Positions 28,158 through 37,025 of a stretch of 64,000 nucleotides of DNA are shown here, in pieces. Below the pieces are notes generated by a model. It saw nothing but the letters and a program-made list of their open reading frames with translations. It was not told where the DNA came from and did not search any database. The stretch's first letter is position 1. The number at the start of each line of letters is the position of its first letter. Source of the stretch: Luteibacter sp. UNC138MFCol5.1 (GTDB taxonomy: Bacteria; Pseudomonadota; Gammaproteobacteria; Xanthomonadales; Rhodanobacteraceae); assembly GCF_900110505.1 (NCBI RefSeq), contig NZ_FODZ01000004.1, positions 328,177 through 392,176 on the forward strand, given 5' to 3'. Both the position numbers and the translations under genes were made by a program.

Positions 28158-28774
28158 CCGTGAAACGCGAGCCGTTCACCACCGTATCGGGGCCGGCCGC
28201 CTGGCTCCCGAAGCCGAACATCGATACCGACGTCATCATCCGCATCGAGCGTCTCACCACGCTCCCGCGTGGCGAGCTCGGCCCCTACGGCTTCGAATCG
28301 CTGCGTTATCGCCCCGACGGCAGCGAAGACCCGGACTTCGTGATGAACCAGCCCCGGTTCCGTCGCGCGCCGTTCCTTCTCGCCGGCGAGAACTTCGGCT
28401 GCGGTTCGTCGCGCGAGGGCGCCGTGTGGGCATTGCGCGAGATGGGCGTCCGTTGCGTCATCGCGCCCAGCTTCGGCGACATCTTCTACAGCAACTGCTT
28501 TCAGAACGGCGTGCTTCCCATCCGCCTGCCGGCCGACGAGGTCGAGGCCATCGGCAGCCTCTGCCGCACGGGCGCGCCGCTGAAAGTCGATCTCGAACGG
28601 CTCCGCCTGGAGCCGCCCGGACAGCCCCCGCTGTCGTTCACCGTCGATGCCCAGCGCCGGGAGGCGTTGCTCACCGGCCTGGACGACATCGACCGGACCC
28701 TCAAGGACGACGACGCCATCCGCGCATGGCAAAACGCAGACCGCGCGGCACGGCCGTGGGTCTGGTCGATCTGA
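28154..28774 (+). CDS. Aconitase-superfamily hydratase small subunit (LeuD-like)
   Basis: A 206-residue swivel-domain subunit that pairs with the LeuC-like protein. It keeps PNIDTDVII, NFGCGSSRE and VIAPSFGDIFYSNCFQNG. The catalytic-loop motif, SREHAPWAL in leucine-pathway LeuD, is SREGAVWAL here; the catalytic serine and arginine stay but His-Ala-Pro becomes Gly-Ala-Val. The usual PKQFLK segment after IDTD is also absent. Both changes argue for a substrate other than isopropylmalate. Its start overlaps the preceding stop as ATGA. Confidence 0.87.
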   Translation: MTVKREPFTTVSGPAAWLPKPNIDTDVIIRIERLTTLPRGELGPYGFESLRYRPDGSEDPDFVMNQPRFRRAPFLLAGENFGCGSSREGAVWALREMGVRCVIAPSFGDIFYSNCFQNGVLPIRLPADEVEAIGSLCRTGAPLKVDLERLRLEPPGQPPLSFTVDAQRREALLTGLDDIDRTLKDDDAIRAWQNADRAARPWVWSI

Positions 28775-28840
28775 ACCCACCCTCGAATCGTCGATGACCT
28801 CGGCGCCCGGGACACGCGAAGCGTGACATCGGAGACAAAC

Positions 28841-30238
28841 GTGAAAAGCGAGACCTTCCAGATCGTCGACGGCACGGGAACACCCGCGCCGCCGGATCGC
28901 GCCACCGCCGCGCAGCGGCTCGACCGCCTGCCCACGGCGTCCTTCCATCGCCGCATGGCGATGATGATCGGTCTCGGCCTGTTCTTCGACGGCTTCGACC
29001 TCTACATGGCGAGCGGCATCATGCCCGCACTCGCGGCGTCCGGCTGGGCCGATATCCACGCGAACGCGCTGTTCGCCTCGGCCGGCGCGCTGGGCGCGCT
29101 GATCGGCGCGTTCTTCGCGGGGTGGCTGGGCGACCGGCGCGGTCGCAAGTTCACCTTCCAGTTCAATCTCGGCCTGTTCGGCTCGATGTCGGTCGCCGCG
29201 GCGTTCGCGCCGAACATGGAGTGGCTGATCGCGCTGCGCTTCCTCATGAGCATCGGGCTGGGCGCGGAGATCGTCGTCGGCTACGCGACCATCTCGGAGT
29301 TCGTGCCGCCCGCCACCCGCGGGCGCTGGAGCGCCGTGCTGCTGTTCGTCGCCACCGCGTCGCTGCTGGCGTCGAACCTGGTGGGCTATCTCGTCATCCC
29401 GACGTTCGGCTGGCGCTGGATGTTCGTCATCGCCGGCGCGGGTGGGCTGGTGGTGTGGGCCATGCGCAAGAGCATGCCGGAATCGCCGCGCTGGCTGGAA
29501 CTGGTCGGACGCTGGCGGGAGGCCGACGCGATCCTGGATCGCATCGAGGCGGAGGTGTCCACGCAGACGGGCAAGCCGTTCCCGCCGCTCGCGAACGCGC
29601 GCGTCGTCGCCGCATCCACGTTCACGACGCGGGACCTCTTCCGCTCGCCGATCCTCCGCTCGACCGTCATCGGCGTCACGCTGAACGTCGTCGCCCTGAG
29701 CGCGCTCTACGGCTTCATCATCTGGTTGCCCACGTTCCTCGTGAAGCAGGGTCTCGCGGTGCAGGCCTCGCTCGGACACACGGCGCTCATTTCGACCGGC
29801 AGCCTCGCCGGCGTCTTCCTCGCCGGCCTGCTCATCGATCGCTGGAGCCGGAAGCACTGGATCGTCCTGGCCTCGGTGATCTCCGCCGTGCTCGGCTACG
29901 CCTACGCCAACGCGGGCAGCCTCGAGGCCACGACGGCCGTCGGCATCGCGCTGATCGCCTCGCTGTACCTCGGCACGACGATGGGCTGGACGACCTACGT
30001 CCCCGAACTGTTTCCCACGGAGCTGCGCCTCCGCGGCGCCGGCATCTCGAGCGTGGCCGGCCGCGCGGTCGCCATCGTCGCGCCGCAGGCCGTGGCGCAG
30101 CTCTACGCTATCAATGGCGTCAACGCCGTCGTCTACAGCCTCATCGGCCTGCTCGTCGCCCAGGCGGTGATCGTCGGGCTGTTCGGCATACAGACGAACC
30201 GGCGCTCGCTCGACATGCAGTTCGTGGGCAACCACTGA
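28841..30238 (+). CDS. MFS transporter, aromatic/organic acid:H+ symporter type
   Basis: A 465-residue major facilitator with 12 membrane segments. The helix 1 signature FFDGFDLYMASGIMP and the GWLGDRRGRK loop place it with acid:proton symporters (AAHS/sugar-porter-like group). It probably imports the substrate of this catabolic operon. The GTG at 28841 is preferred: GGAG lies 8 bases before it, while the in-frame GTG at 28823 has none. It follows the LeuD-like gene by 66 bases. Confidence 0.86.
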   Translation: MKSETFQIVDGTGTPAPPDRATAAQRLDRLPTASFHRRMAMMIGLGLFFDGFDLYMASGIMPALAASGWADIHANALFASAGALGALIGAFFAGWLGDRRGRKFTFQFNLGLFGSMSVAAAFAPNMEWLIALRFLMSIGLGAEIVVGYATISEFVPPATRGRWSAVLLFVATASLLASNLVGYLVIPTFGWRWMFVIAGAGGLVVWAMRKSMPESPRWLELVGRWREADAILDRIEAEVSTQTGKPFPPLANARVVAASTFTTRDLFRSPILRSTVIGVTLNVVALSALYGFIIWLPTFLVKQGLAVQASLGHTALISTGSLAGVFLAGLLIDRWSRKHWIVLASVISAVLGYAYANAGSLEATTAVGIALIASLYLGTTMGWTTYVPELFPTELRLRGAGISSVAGRAVAIVAPQAVAQLYAINGVNAVVYSLIGLLVAQAVIVGLFGIQTNRRSLDMQFVGNH

Positions 30239-30264
30239 TACGGATCAACGAAGAAGGCACACGT

Positions 30265-31002
30265 ATGACCAGACTGAACATCAAAGACGACGCGCAGCGC
30301 ATTTTCGACGCGCTCGCACTCGGCGGCATCGCGATCATTCCCAACGACGCGGGGTACGCGATGATGGGTGGCTCGGCGGAGGCGATCCGCCGCATCTTCG
30401 TGGCGAAGGGCCGCGGCGAGCACAAGCGCAACGCGATGATGTGCTCGATGGAGATGCAGCGGGAGCTCCACGTGCTCGACGCGCGCTGCCAGGACATGAT
30501 CGAGATCATCACGCAGGACTACAACCTCACGCTTGGCGCCGTGGCGGCATTCCGCCCCGAGCACCCGATGCTGGCGAAGCTCGATCCCGTCACGCTCGCG
30601 GCGAGCACCGGCAAGGGCACGCTGGGCATGCTGCTAAACGCCGGGAAGCTCTTCGACGAAGTCTGCCGCCTCTCCCGCGAGGCGGGCCTGCCGATCTTCG
30701 GCTCGTCGGCCAATCTCACGGGCACGGGCCCGCGCTTCCGCGTCGAGGACATTCCGCAGGAACTGATCGACATCGCGGACGTGGTGATCGATTACGGCCT
30801 GCGCAAATACCACACCTACCAGCGCTCCGCGACGATCCTGCGCTTCGGCAACGGCAACGTGGAGGCCGTGCGCATCGGCTCGTGCTACGAGCTGATCTGC
30901 GACGTGCTGAAGCGACACTTCGACGTCGAACTCCCCGCCGATCCGGGCCGCGCGGCCAACGCGTCGGGCCATCTCGAAGAATTCGCCTTCAGGACGGCCT
31001 GA
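30265..31002 (+). CDS. Sua5/YciO/YrdC-domain protein in catabolic operon
   Basis: A 245-residue YrdC-fold protein. In the tRNA-modifying members this domain makes threonylcarbamoyl-adenylate from threonine, bicarbonate and ATP. The nucleotide-site KxR (AKGRGEHKR) and SxN (FGSSANLTG) motifs are present, but the region after KxR differs from tRNA-modifying Sua5, and no Sua5 C-terminal domain is present. Its place inside a GntR-regulated catabolic operon is unusual and suggests a specialised role, perhaps carbamoyl or carboxyl chemistry on the substrate. That is speculation; a housekeeping tRNA role cannot be excluded. Confidence 0.82.
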   Translation: MTRLNIKDDAQRIFDALALGGIAIIPNDAGYAMMGGSAEAIRRIFVAKGRGEHKRNAMMCSMEMQRELHVLDARCQDMIEIITQDYNLTLGAVAAFRPEHPMLAKLDPVTLAASTGKGTLGMLLNAGKLFDEVCRLSREAGLPIFGSSANLTGTGPRFRVEDIPQELIDIADVVIDYGLRKYHTYQRSATILRFGNGNVEAVRIGSCYELICDVLKRHFDVELPADPGRAANASGHLEEFAFRTA

Positions 31003-31022
31003 AGGCCGCGAGGTACATCGTC

Positions 31023-32660
31023 ATGCTTGGCCTGATGCAAGACCAACCCCTCCTGATCTCGTCGCTGATCGAGTTCGCCAGCCGCCAGCACGGCGACACC
31101 GAAATCGTTTCGCGGCGGGTGGAAGGCGACATCCACCGGACCACCTGGCGCGCGGTCGCGTCGCGCTCGCGGCAGGTCGCCAATGCGATCGAAGCGGACT
31201 ACCTCGCCTTCAGCGAGCGCGTCGCCACCCTGGCCTGGAACGGCTACCGACACCTCGAGCTCTACTACGGCGTCAGCGGTTCCGGCCGCGTGCTGCACAC
31301 GATCAACCCGCGCCTGCACCCCGACCAGATCGCGTGGATCGTCAACCATGCGGAAGACCGGATCCTCTGCTTCGACCTCACGTTCCTGCCGATCGTCCAG
31401 GCCATGCACGCGCAATGCCCCACCGTCGGACGTTGGGTGGCGCTGTGCGACGCCGACGCCCTGCCCGCCGGCACGGGTATCCCGGACCTGGTGAGCTACG
31501 AGGCGTGGATCGCGGAACATGGGGCCACCTACGACTGGCCGGAGTTCGACGAGAACACGGCGTCGAGCCTGTGCTACACGAGCGGCACGACGGGCAACCC
31601 GAAGGGCGTGGTCTACAGCCATCGCTCGACGCTGTTGCATGCGTACGCCGTGAGCCTGCCGGACGCCATGTGCCTCTCGGCGCGCGACACGGTGCTTCCG
31701 GTGGTGCCGATGTTCCACGTCAACGCCTGGGGCCTGCCGTACTCGTGCGCGCTCGCCGGCGCGAAGCTCGTGCTTCCCGGACCCGCGCTCGACGGCGCGT
31801 CGATCTACGAACTGATCGAGTCGGAACAGGTCACGTTCGCCGGTGGCGTCCCGACGATCTGGCAAACGCTGCTCGACCACCTGCACGGCCACTGGCTGAA
31901 GTTCTCCTCGCTCCGTCGCACGGTCATCGGCGGCTCGGCCTGCCCGCCGGCGATGATCGACGCCTTCCAGACCGAATTCGATGTCGAGGTGTTGCACGCG
32001 TGGGGCATGACGGAGCTGTCGCCGCTCGGCACGATCTGCACGCTGAAGAGCCACCAGCTCGACCTGCCGGCGCACGAACAGGCCACGCTTCGGGCGAAAC
32101 AGGGCCGAGCCATCTTCGGTATCGACATGGGCATCCTCGACGAGGAGGGCCGCGCTCTACCGTGGGACGGGAAGACCGGCGGCGAGCTGGTGGTCCGCGG
32201 CCCGTGGGTCGCGAAGGACTATTTCGACAGCGAGGCCGGGTCGCCGCTCGTGCGCGACGCGCAAGGCCGCGAGTGGTTCCCCACGGGCGACGTGGCGACG
32301 ATCGACGCCGACGGCTTCATGCAGATCACCGACCGCAGCAAGGACCTCGTGAAGTCCGGCGGCGAGTGGATCAGCTCGATCGACATCGAAAACATCGCGG
32401 TCGCGCATCCGGACATCTCCCTGGCCGCCTGCATCGGCATACCGCATCCGAAGTGGGACGAACGTCCCATCGTCGTCGCGGTCAGGCGCCCCGGCAGCGT
32501 GGTGTCTCGGGAAGACCTGCTGGCCTTCTACGCCGGCAAGACGGCGAAGTGGCAGATCCCCGACGACGTCGTCTTCCTCGACACGATCCCGCTCGGCGCC
32601 ACCGGAAAGGTGATGAAGGGCAAGCTGCGTGAGCAGCTGAAGGACTACCGCCTGCCGTAA
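31023..32660 (+). CDS. Acyl-CoA synthetase, AMP-forming
   Basis: A 545-residue ANL-superfamily ligase. The ATP-binding loop [11 protein letters not shown] is at residues 185-195, WGMTE follows near 332, and the C-terminal lysine is in [10 protein letters not shown]. It is most like medium-chain fatty-acid ligases often labelled DmdB. In this operon it would activate the acid released by the lyase, for example propionate, or the substrate itself, to its CoA ester. It lies 20 bases after the YrdC-domain gene. The start at 31023 is chosen for normal family length. Confidence 0.9.
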   Translation: MLGLMQDQPLLISSLIEFASRQHGDTEIVSRRVEGDIHRTTWRAVASRSRQVANAIEADYLAFSERVATLAWNGYRHLELYYGVSGSGRVLHTINPRLHPDQIAWIVNHAEDRILCFDLTFLPIVQAMHAQCPTVGRWVALCDADALPAGTGIPDLVSYEAWIAEHGATYDWPEFDENTASSLCYTSGTTGNPKGVVYSHRSTLLHAYAVSLPDAMCLSARDTVLPVVPMFHVNAWGLPYSCALAGAKLVLPGPALDGASIYELIESEQVTFAGGVPTIWQTLLDHLHGHWLKFSSLRRTVIGGSACPPAMIDAFQTEFDVEVLHAWGMTELSPLGTICTLKSHQLDLPAHEQATLRAKQGRAIFGIDMGILDEEGRALPWDGKTGGELVVRGPWVAKDYFDSEAGSPLVRDAQGREWFPTGDVATIDADGFMQITDRSKDLVKSGGEWISSIDIENIAVAHPDISLAACIGIPHPKWDERPIVVAVRRPGSVVSREDLLAFYAGKTAKWQIPDDVVFLDTIPLGATGKVMKGKLREQLKDYRLP

Positions 32661-32850
32661 CACCGGTTCGCCATGGGGAGGTGGCGAGCCGCATCCCAAA
32701 CCGTCGTGAGTACACATCCGAATCGTCCCAGGGCCAGCAAGGGAAATCGCTGGAGGGGCGGGTCATGCCCGCCGCGGGCGATTCCGGGCACGACGCGCCT
32801 GCCGATCGCGAACTCCTCCCGTATCCATCCATCGCAGAGATAGGGGTGTC

Positions 32851-34734
32851 ATGAACAACCGCACTTGGGCCGTCGCGGCCGCACTGGCCGGCAGCGCCGC
32901 ATCGGGGCATGCCGCCGAATTCAGGCTGACCGATGGCGTCACGGCGAGCGTTCGCACGGTCGCCACGCTCGGGACGATCGTCCGCACGTCCGATCCGGCT
33001 CCGTCGACCTACGCCCTGATTCCATCGACCGCGGTGCCCGGCGCGCGGCCGGGCCAGCTCGTCGGCCAGACCGGCGGCTCCGACCTGAACTTCAGGAAGG
33101 GACACGCCGTGAGCACGCTGCTCAAGGCGATGGTCGACATCGACGTCCATGGAAAGACCTCGGGCGTCTTCGTCCGGCTCGACGGCTGGCACGACTTCAC
33201 GCTCGGTCACACCGACGCGCGCTACGGCAACAATCCGAATGGCTTCACGCCGGACCGGCCGCTGTCGGATCGCGGCTTCGCACCCGACGCGAAGTTCAGC
33301 AACGTGCGGGCCCGCGACGCCTACGCGTACTGGCGCTTCGACGGCGCCGGCGACACGCGCGGCGATCTTCGCATCGGCCGGCAGGTGCTCGGGTGGGGCG
33401 CGTCGCAGTTCTTCACCGGCGGCATCGGTGCCGTGACCAACCCGTACGACACCGCGGCCCAGGTACGGCCAGGCGCCCTGCCCCAGGAAGCCAGGGTACC
33501 TATCGGCATGGTCAGCCTGAGCCTCGCCTTCGGCAAGGACTGGGGCGTGGACGCCTACGTGCCCTACGAATTCCGGCCCGCGAACATTCCCGGATGCGGC
33601 ACCTTCTTCGACGCCGCGTCGGTGATCCCGCAGGGTTGCAACATCGTCGGTCCCTTCGGCGCACCGCTGCCCGGTACGCCACTGGCGACGCCGGACACGC
33701 TGACCGAGCGCGCGCTGCTCGCCAACGGCTACTACCTGCATCGCGACGACCAGCGCCAACCGAACGGATCGGGGCAATACGGTGTGTCGGTCCGCTACAC
33801 CGTCGCCGACTGGGCCACCGATTTCCGCGCCTACGCCGCGCGTTCCGACAACACCTTGCGCAACGTGTACAGCCTGACGATCGAGAACGTGAACGGCGCG
33901 ACGCTGCCCGCAGGCATCCCCGGCGCCCTGGCCCGGCTCACCGATCCGAACGGCCTCAAGTACGGTCTCGTCTACCCCAAGGGCGTGCACGTCTACGGGG
34001 TGAGCTTCGATACGAAGTTCGCACCGACGGCGAAACTCTATGGCGAGGTCGCGTATCGCAAGGACCAGCCGATCGGCTACAGCCCGATCGATCTCCTGCT
34101 CGCCGGCTTGCTGCGCTCGCCGACGTCGATCCTCGAAGAGCAGCGCAAGATCCTTTCGGTGCCTGCGGGACAGACCTTCGAAGGTTACGACCGGCATCCG
34201 GTGCTCACCGCGAACCTCGGCGGCAGCAAGCTGTTTCCGAAGGTGCTCGGCGCGGACAGCGTCGGCCTCGCGGCCGAGATCGGCTACAGCCACGTCAGCA
34301 CGCTCCCCGACCCCGCGGTATTCCGCTACGGCCGCGGACTCGCCTACGGTGGCGCGCCGTACTACGTCGGCGACAAGCTCACCGCATGCACCGAAACCCT
34401 TCCCGGCGTCAACGGCGTGACGGGCAAGACGTGCAGGTACGAAGGCTACGTGTCGACGAACGCGTGGGGCCTGCGTGGAAGGGCGTCGGCCACCTACGGC
34501 AACGCCGTCCTCGGTGGCGATCTCACACTCTCGCTGACGCTCGCCAAGGACATCAGGGGCTACTCGTACGACAGCACCTTCGTCGAAGGCCGCATGCTCG
34601 CGCGCACCGGCCTCCGGATCGACTGGGGCAAACGCTACTTCGTCGAAACGGCGTTCTCGCGCCTGTTCGGTGGCAGGTACAACCTGCTGGCGGATCGCAG
34701 CAACGTGTCCTTCGTCGGCGGGCTCAGTTTCTGA
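32851..34734 (+). CDS. DUF1302 outer-membrane protein
   Basis: A 627-residue beta-barrel protein of the DUF1302 family with a signal peptide ending near SGHAAE. Typical features include FGKDWGVDAYVPYEFRP and a terminal phenylalanine. DUF1302 proteins are linked to uptake of hydrophobic compounds and often sit with catabolic or CoA-ligase genes, so it may be the outer-membrane channel for the operon's substrate. A 190-base gap before it, with a GGCGGG/CCCGCC hairpin at 32757-32773, may mean a separate promoter. Its end overlaps the convergent ATP-grasp gene by 11 bases. Confidence 0.85.
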   Translation: MNNRTWAVAAALAGSAASGHAAEFRLTDGVTASVRTVATLGTIVRTSDPAPSTYALIPSTAVPGARPGQLVGQTGGSDLNFRKGHAVSTLLKAMVDIDVHGKTSGVFVRLDGWHDFTLGHTDARYGNNPNGFTPDRPLSDRGFAPDAKFSNVRARDAYAYWRFDGAGDTRGDLRIGRQVLGWGASQFFTGGIGAVTNPYDTAAQVRPGALPQEARVPIGMVSLSLAFGKDWGVDAYVPYEFRPANIPGCGTFFDAASVIPQGCNIVGPFGAPLPGTPLATPDTLTERALLANGYYLHRDDQRQPNGSGQYGVSVRYTVADWATDFRAYAARSDNTLRNVYSLTIENVNGATLPAGIPGALARLTDPNGLKYGLVYPKGVHVYGVSFDTKFAPTAKLYGEVAYRKDQPIGYSPIDLLLAGLLRSPTSILEEQRKILSVPAGQTFEGYDRHPVLTANLGGSKLFPKVLGADSVGLAAEIGYSHVSTLPDPAVFRYGRGLAYGGAPYYVGDKLTACTETLPGVNGVTGKTCRYEGYVSTNAWGLRGRASATYGNAVLGGDLTLSLTLAKDIRGYSYDSTFVEGRMLARTGLRIDWGKRYFVETAFSRLFGGRYNLLADRSNVSFVGGLSF

Positions 34735-35950
34735 CGGCCCGCGGACCGAGCCGTCGCAAGGCGGCCCTCACCGCCGCGGAGCGACGTCGTAGCATGGCGG
34801 TCAGCCCGTGCAGCGCGGGCTTGGGATCGTCCATGCGGAAGACGTGGAAGTCGGCCGACAGCCATTGCAGCGCGATGTGCGCGAGCGAATCGGCGCGCTG
34901 GCCTCGCGCACGCCGGACAGAGGCCAGGTCGTGGTGCAGGTCGACGCAGAGTTTCCCTTCGGCATAGTCACGGGAGGCCTTCGCCACCGGCAGGCCTTGC
35001 GCGTCGTGCCAGGCCATGTCGCACACGTTCACGCCCCGGCGCGCGGCGAACTCCACGTACGTCCATGCCCGCGTGTTCACCTCGAGGATGCGGAACGCGC
35101 CGTCGCGCGGGTCGCGCTTGAATTCGGCGCTGAAGATGCCGCGATAATCCAGTCCGTCGAGCAGACGGCGCACATGCCGCACCGCGTCGCCCACCTCGAC
35201 GAGCGGCACCGACGCCGAGCACGAGCTGTTGCCGAAATCCGGGGGCGACATGCGCCGGCGGCGCCGCGCGAAGAGGCCCGCATAGCGCCCATGCGCGTCG
35301 CGGAAGCCGTCCACGAAGAAGTGTTCCGTCGCGGGGCCGGGCACGTACTCCTGCGCCATCACGGAGAAGCCCTGCGCGTGGAAACGCGCCCAGGCCTCCG
35401 CCATCGCGACACGACTGTCGACCCAGACGCCCTTCACACCGGTCACGTCGCTGAACTTCTGCGAGTTAACGGGCTTGATGAAGACCCGGTCCAGCCGCTC
35501 GAACGGAACGGCCTCGACATCGTCCAGCGAGGACAGGCGATAGGTGCGCGGGTGCGGCACGCGGATCGCGGCCAGGTAACCGGCGAACACGGACTTGTCC
35601 TGCAGCAGCTCCTGCGTGGCGCGGGTCGAGGTGGACACGAGGAATCGGGAACCGAGGTCGGTCGATGGCAGGTCGGCCAGCCACATGGCGGCATCGTCGG
35701 CGCCGGGAATGATCACGGCGCGCTCGAGCGGCATCGCCCGCAGCGCGTCGAGCGCCTGCGGCCCGGGACGCCCGTCCCACGGCATGCCCGGCGTCGGCCG
35801 GTACCAGCGCGAATGGACCACCAGGTCGTCGGGCGGGCACGCCACATACGCCGGAATTCCTGCGAGCGCGACGCTTCGCAGGATGCCCAGCGCGGTCGGG
35901 CCGCGCCCCATCACGATAGCCGGTACCCTGCCGGTTCCGACGTTGTCCAT
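34724..35950 (-). CDS. ATP-grasp domain protein
   Basis: A 408-residue ATP-grasp ligase-like protein of unknown substrate. The N-terminal pre-ATP-grasp region (GRGPTALGILRSVALAG) is followed by the ATP-binding domain, with FIKPVNSQKF and the metal-binding acidic cluster around FSAEFKRDPRDGAFRILEVNTR. This variety resembles carboxylate-amine ligases found alone or near polysaccharide genes. GGAGGC stands at good spacing before the ATG at 35950, so the start is firm. No neighbour shares its strand, so the role is open. Confidence 0.8.
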   Translation of the reverse strand: MDNVGTGRVPAIVMGRGPTALGILRSVALAGIPAYVACPPDDLVVHSRWYRPTPGMPWDGRPGPQALDALRAMPLERAVIIPGADDAAMWLADLPSTDLGSRFLVSTSTRATQELLQDKSVFAGYLAAIRVPHPRTYRLSSLDDVEAVPFERLDRVFIKPVNSQKFSDVTGVKGVWVDSRVAMAEAWARFHAQGFSVMAQEYVPGPATEHFFVDGFRDAHGRYAGLFARRRRRMSPPDFGNSSCSASVPLVEVGDAVRHVRRLLDGLDYRGIFSAEFKRDPRDGAFRILEVNTRAWTYVEFAARRGVNVCDMAWHDAQGLPVAKASRDYAEGKLCVDLHHDLASVRRARGQRADSLAHIALQWLSADFHVFRMDDPKPALHGLTAMLRRRSAAVRAALRRLGPRAVRN

Positions 35951-36076
35951 CGCCTGCCTCCGATGGGACGGCGACGATCGGCCGTCCTCGCGGCCAGTAG
36001 AGCCCATCGCCCACGCGCGTGCCATTCGGTCGAACGGTCTATGCGGTTCGCGCGCCGTCGTCGACCGCCCTCCCGC

Positions 36077-36118
36077 ATGGACCGAGGACGTGGACCCCGG
36101 CGTGCGCCGGGGTGACGG
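36077..36118 (+). repeat. Hairpin repeat family A, copy 1
   Basis: A dispersed intergenic repeat whose core is a 9-base stem ACCCCGGCG / CGCCGGGGT with a TG loop (36094-36113). It shares TGGACCG-GGACGTGG before the stem with the copy at 63904. It resembles the short PAHAG-encoding repeats common in Xanthomonadales and other proteobacteria. Confidence 0.75.
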
Positions 36119-36140
36119 GTTCACGCAGGCGCTCACACCC

Positions 36141-36174
36141 CCTCACGTCGCACCGGCGCACGCCGGTGCCCACG
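36141..36174 (-). repeat. Hairpin repeat family A, copy 2, inverted
   Basis: An inverted copy 22 bases from copy 1. The stem is GCACCGGCG / CGCCGGTGC (36150-36169). Read on the minus strand, CGTGGG before the stem and GACGTGAGGG after it match the copy at 63904 almost exactly. The two copies together look like a REP doublet. Confidence 0.75.
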
Positions 36175-36303
36175 GCGAGGCGATCGGTCGTCGCGACACC
36201 GCACACGCACGAACACGTGCCAGCGGGCCGCGGAAGGCATCGCATTTATGCAATAGAACCGGGGCGACAAGCGCTAAGTTGGCGGCATTCCCTGGAGATG
36301 CCC

Positions 36304-37008
36304 ATGTTCGTCATCCGTCACGCCGCCGACCGCGGCCATGCCAACCATGGCTGGCTCGATTCCCATCACAGCTTCTCGTTCGCAGATTACCGCGACGAGG
36401 ACCACGTCCATTTCGGCCCGCTGCGTGTCATCAACGAGGACCGCGTGGCGCCTGGCGCGGGCTTCGGCACGCACTCGCACCGCGACATGGAAATCATCAG
36501 CTACGTGCTCGAGGGCGAGCTGGCCCATACCGACTCGATGGGCAACAAGGTCGTTATCCGGCCCGGCGAGGTGCAGATCATGTCCGCGGGAACCGGCGTG
36601 ACGCACTCCGAGGAGAACCACGCCAGCACCGTGACGCACTTTCTGCAGATCTGGATCATCCCGAACCGGTTGCACCTGAAGCCGGGCTACCAGCAGACCT
36701 TCTTCCCGGACGCCGAGAAGCGCGGCAAGCTGCGCCTCGTCGCGAGCGAGCGCGGCGAGCACGGTTCGGTGACGGTCAACCAGGACGTGCGCCTGTACGC
36801 CGGGCTGTTCGGCCCCGACGAGTCGGCGCACCACACGATCGATTTCGAGCGCATCGTCTACGTGCACGTGGTCCGTGGCACGGTGCACGTGAACGGCCAT
36901 CCGCTCAACGCGGGCGACGCGGCGAAGATCACCGGCGAGAACCGCGTCGAGTTGAGCGACGGCGTCGACGGCGAAGTGCTTCTCTTCGACATGGCGCCAC
37001 TGGACTGA
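36304..37008 (+). CDS. Pirin-family protein (YhhW-like quercetinase)
   Basis: A 234-residue bicupin closely resembling E. coli YhhW, which has quercetin 2,3-dioxygenase activity in vitro. The N-terminal RGHANHGWLDSHHSFSF is the family hallmark. Metal ligands are expected at the histidines of GFGTHSHRDMEIISYVLEG and the Glu/His of GVTHSEENH. The start at 36304 is chosen because GGAG lies 6 bases upstream; an ATG two codons earlier is too close. The physiological substrate is unknown; flavonoid breakdown would suit a plant-associated organism. Confidence 0.92.
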   Translation: MFVIRHAADRGHANHGWLDSHHSFSFADYRDEDHVHFGPLRVINEDRVAPGAGFGTHSHRDMEIISYVLEGELAHTDSMGNKVVIRPGEVQIMSAGTGVTHSEENHASTVTHFLQIWIIPNRLHLKPGYQQTFFPDAEKRGKLRLVASERGEHGSVTVNQDVRLYAGLFGPDESAHHTIDFERIVYVHVVRGTVHVNGHPLNAGDAAKITGENRVELSDGVDGEVLLFDMAPLD

Positions 37009-37025
37009 CCGTACGGTGACATGCC

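Larger units (their letters stand above)
35951..36303. other. Intergenic region with paired inverted repeats
   Basis: A 353-base divergent intergenic region between the ATP-grasp gene and the pirin gene. It must hold both promoters, but no clear -10/-35 pair stands out. Its main content is a pair of oppositely oriented hairpin repeats (36077-36118 and 36141-36174), described separately. No credible gene is seen. Confidence 0.6.

Noticed and set aside
26748..28774. Leucine biosynthesis leuCD
   Set aside because: leuA and leuB are missing, key active-site loops differ, and the genes overlap a lyase in a GntR-controlled operon.
27722..30235. An 837-codon minus-strand frame opposite LeuC/LeuD/MFS genes
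   Set aside because: Arg/Asp/His-rich with no recognisable fold; a shadow of the catabolic operon.
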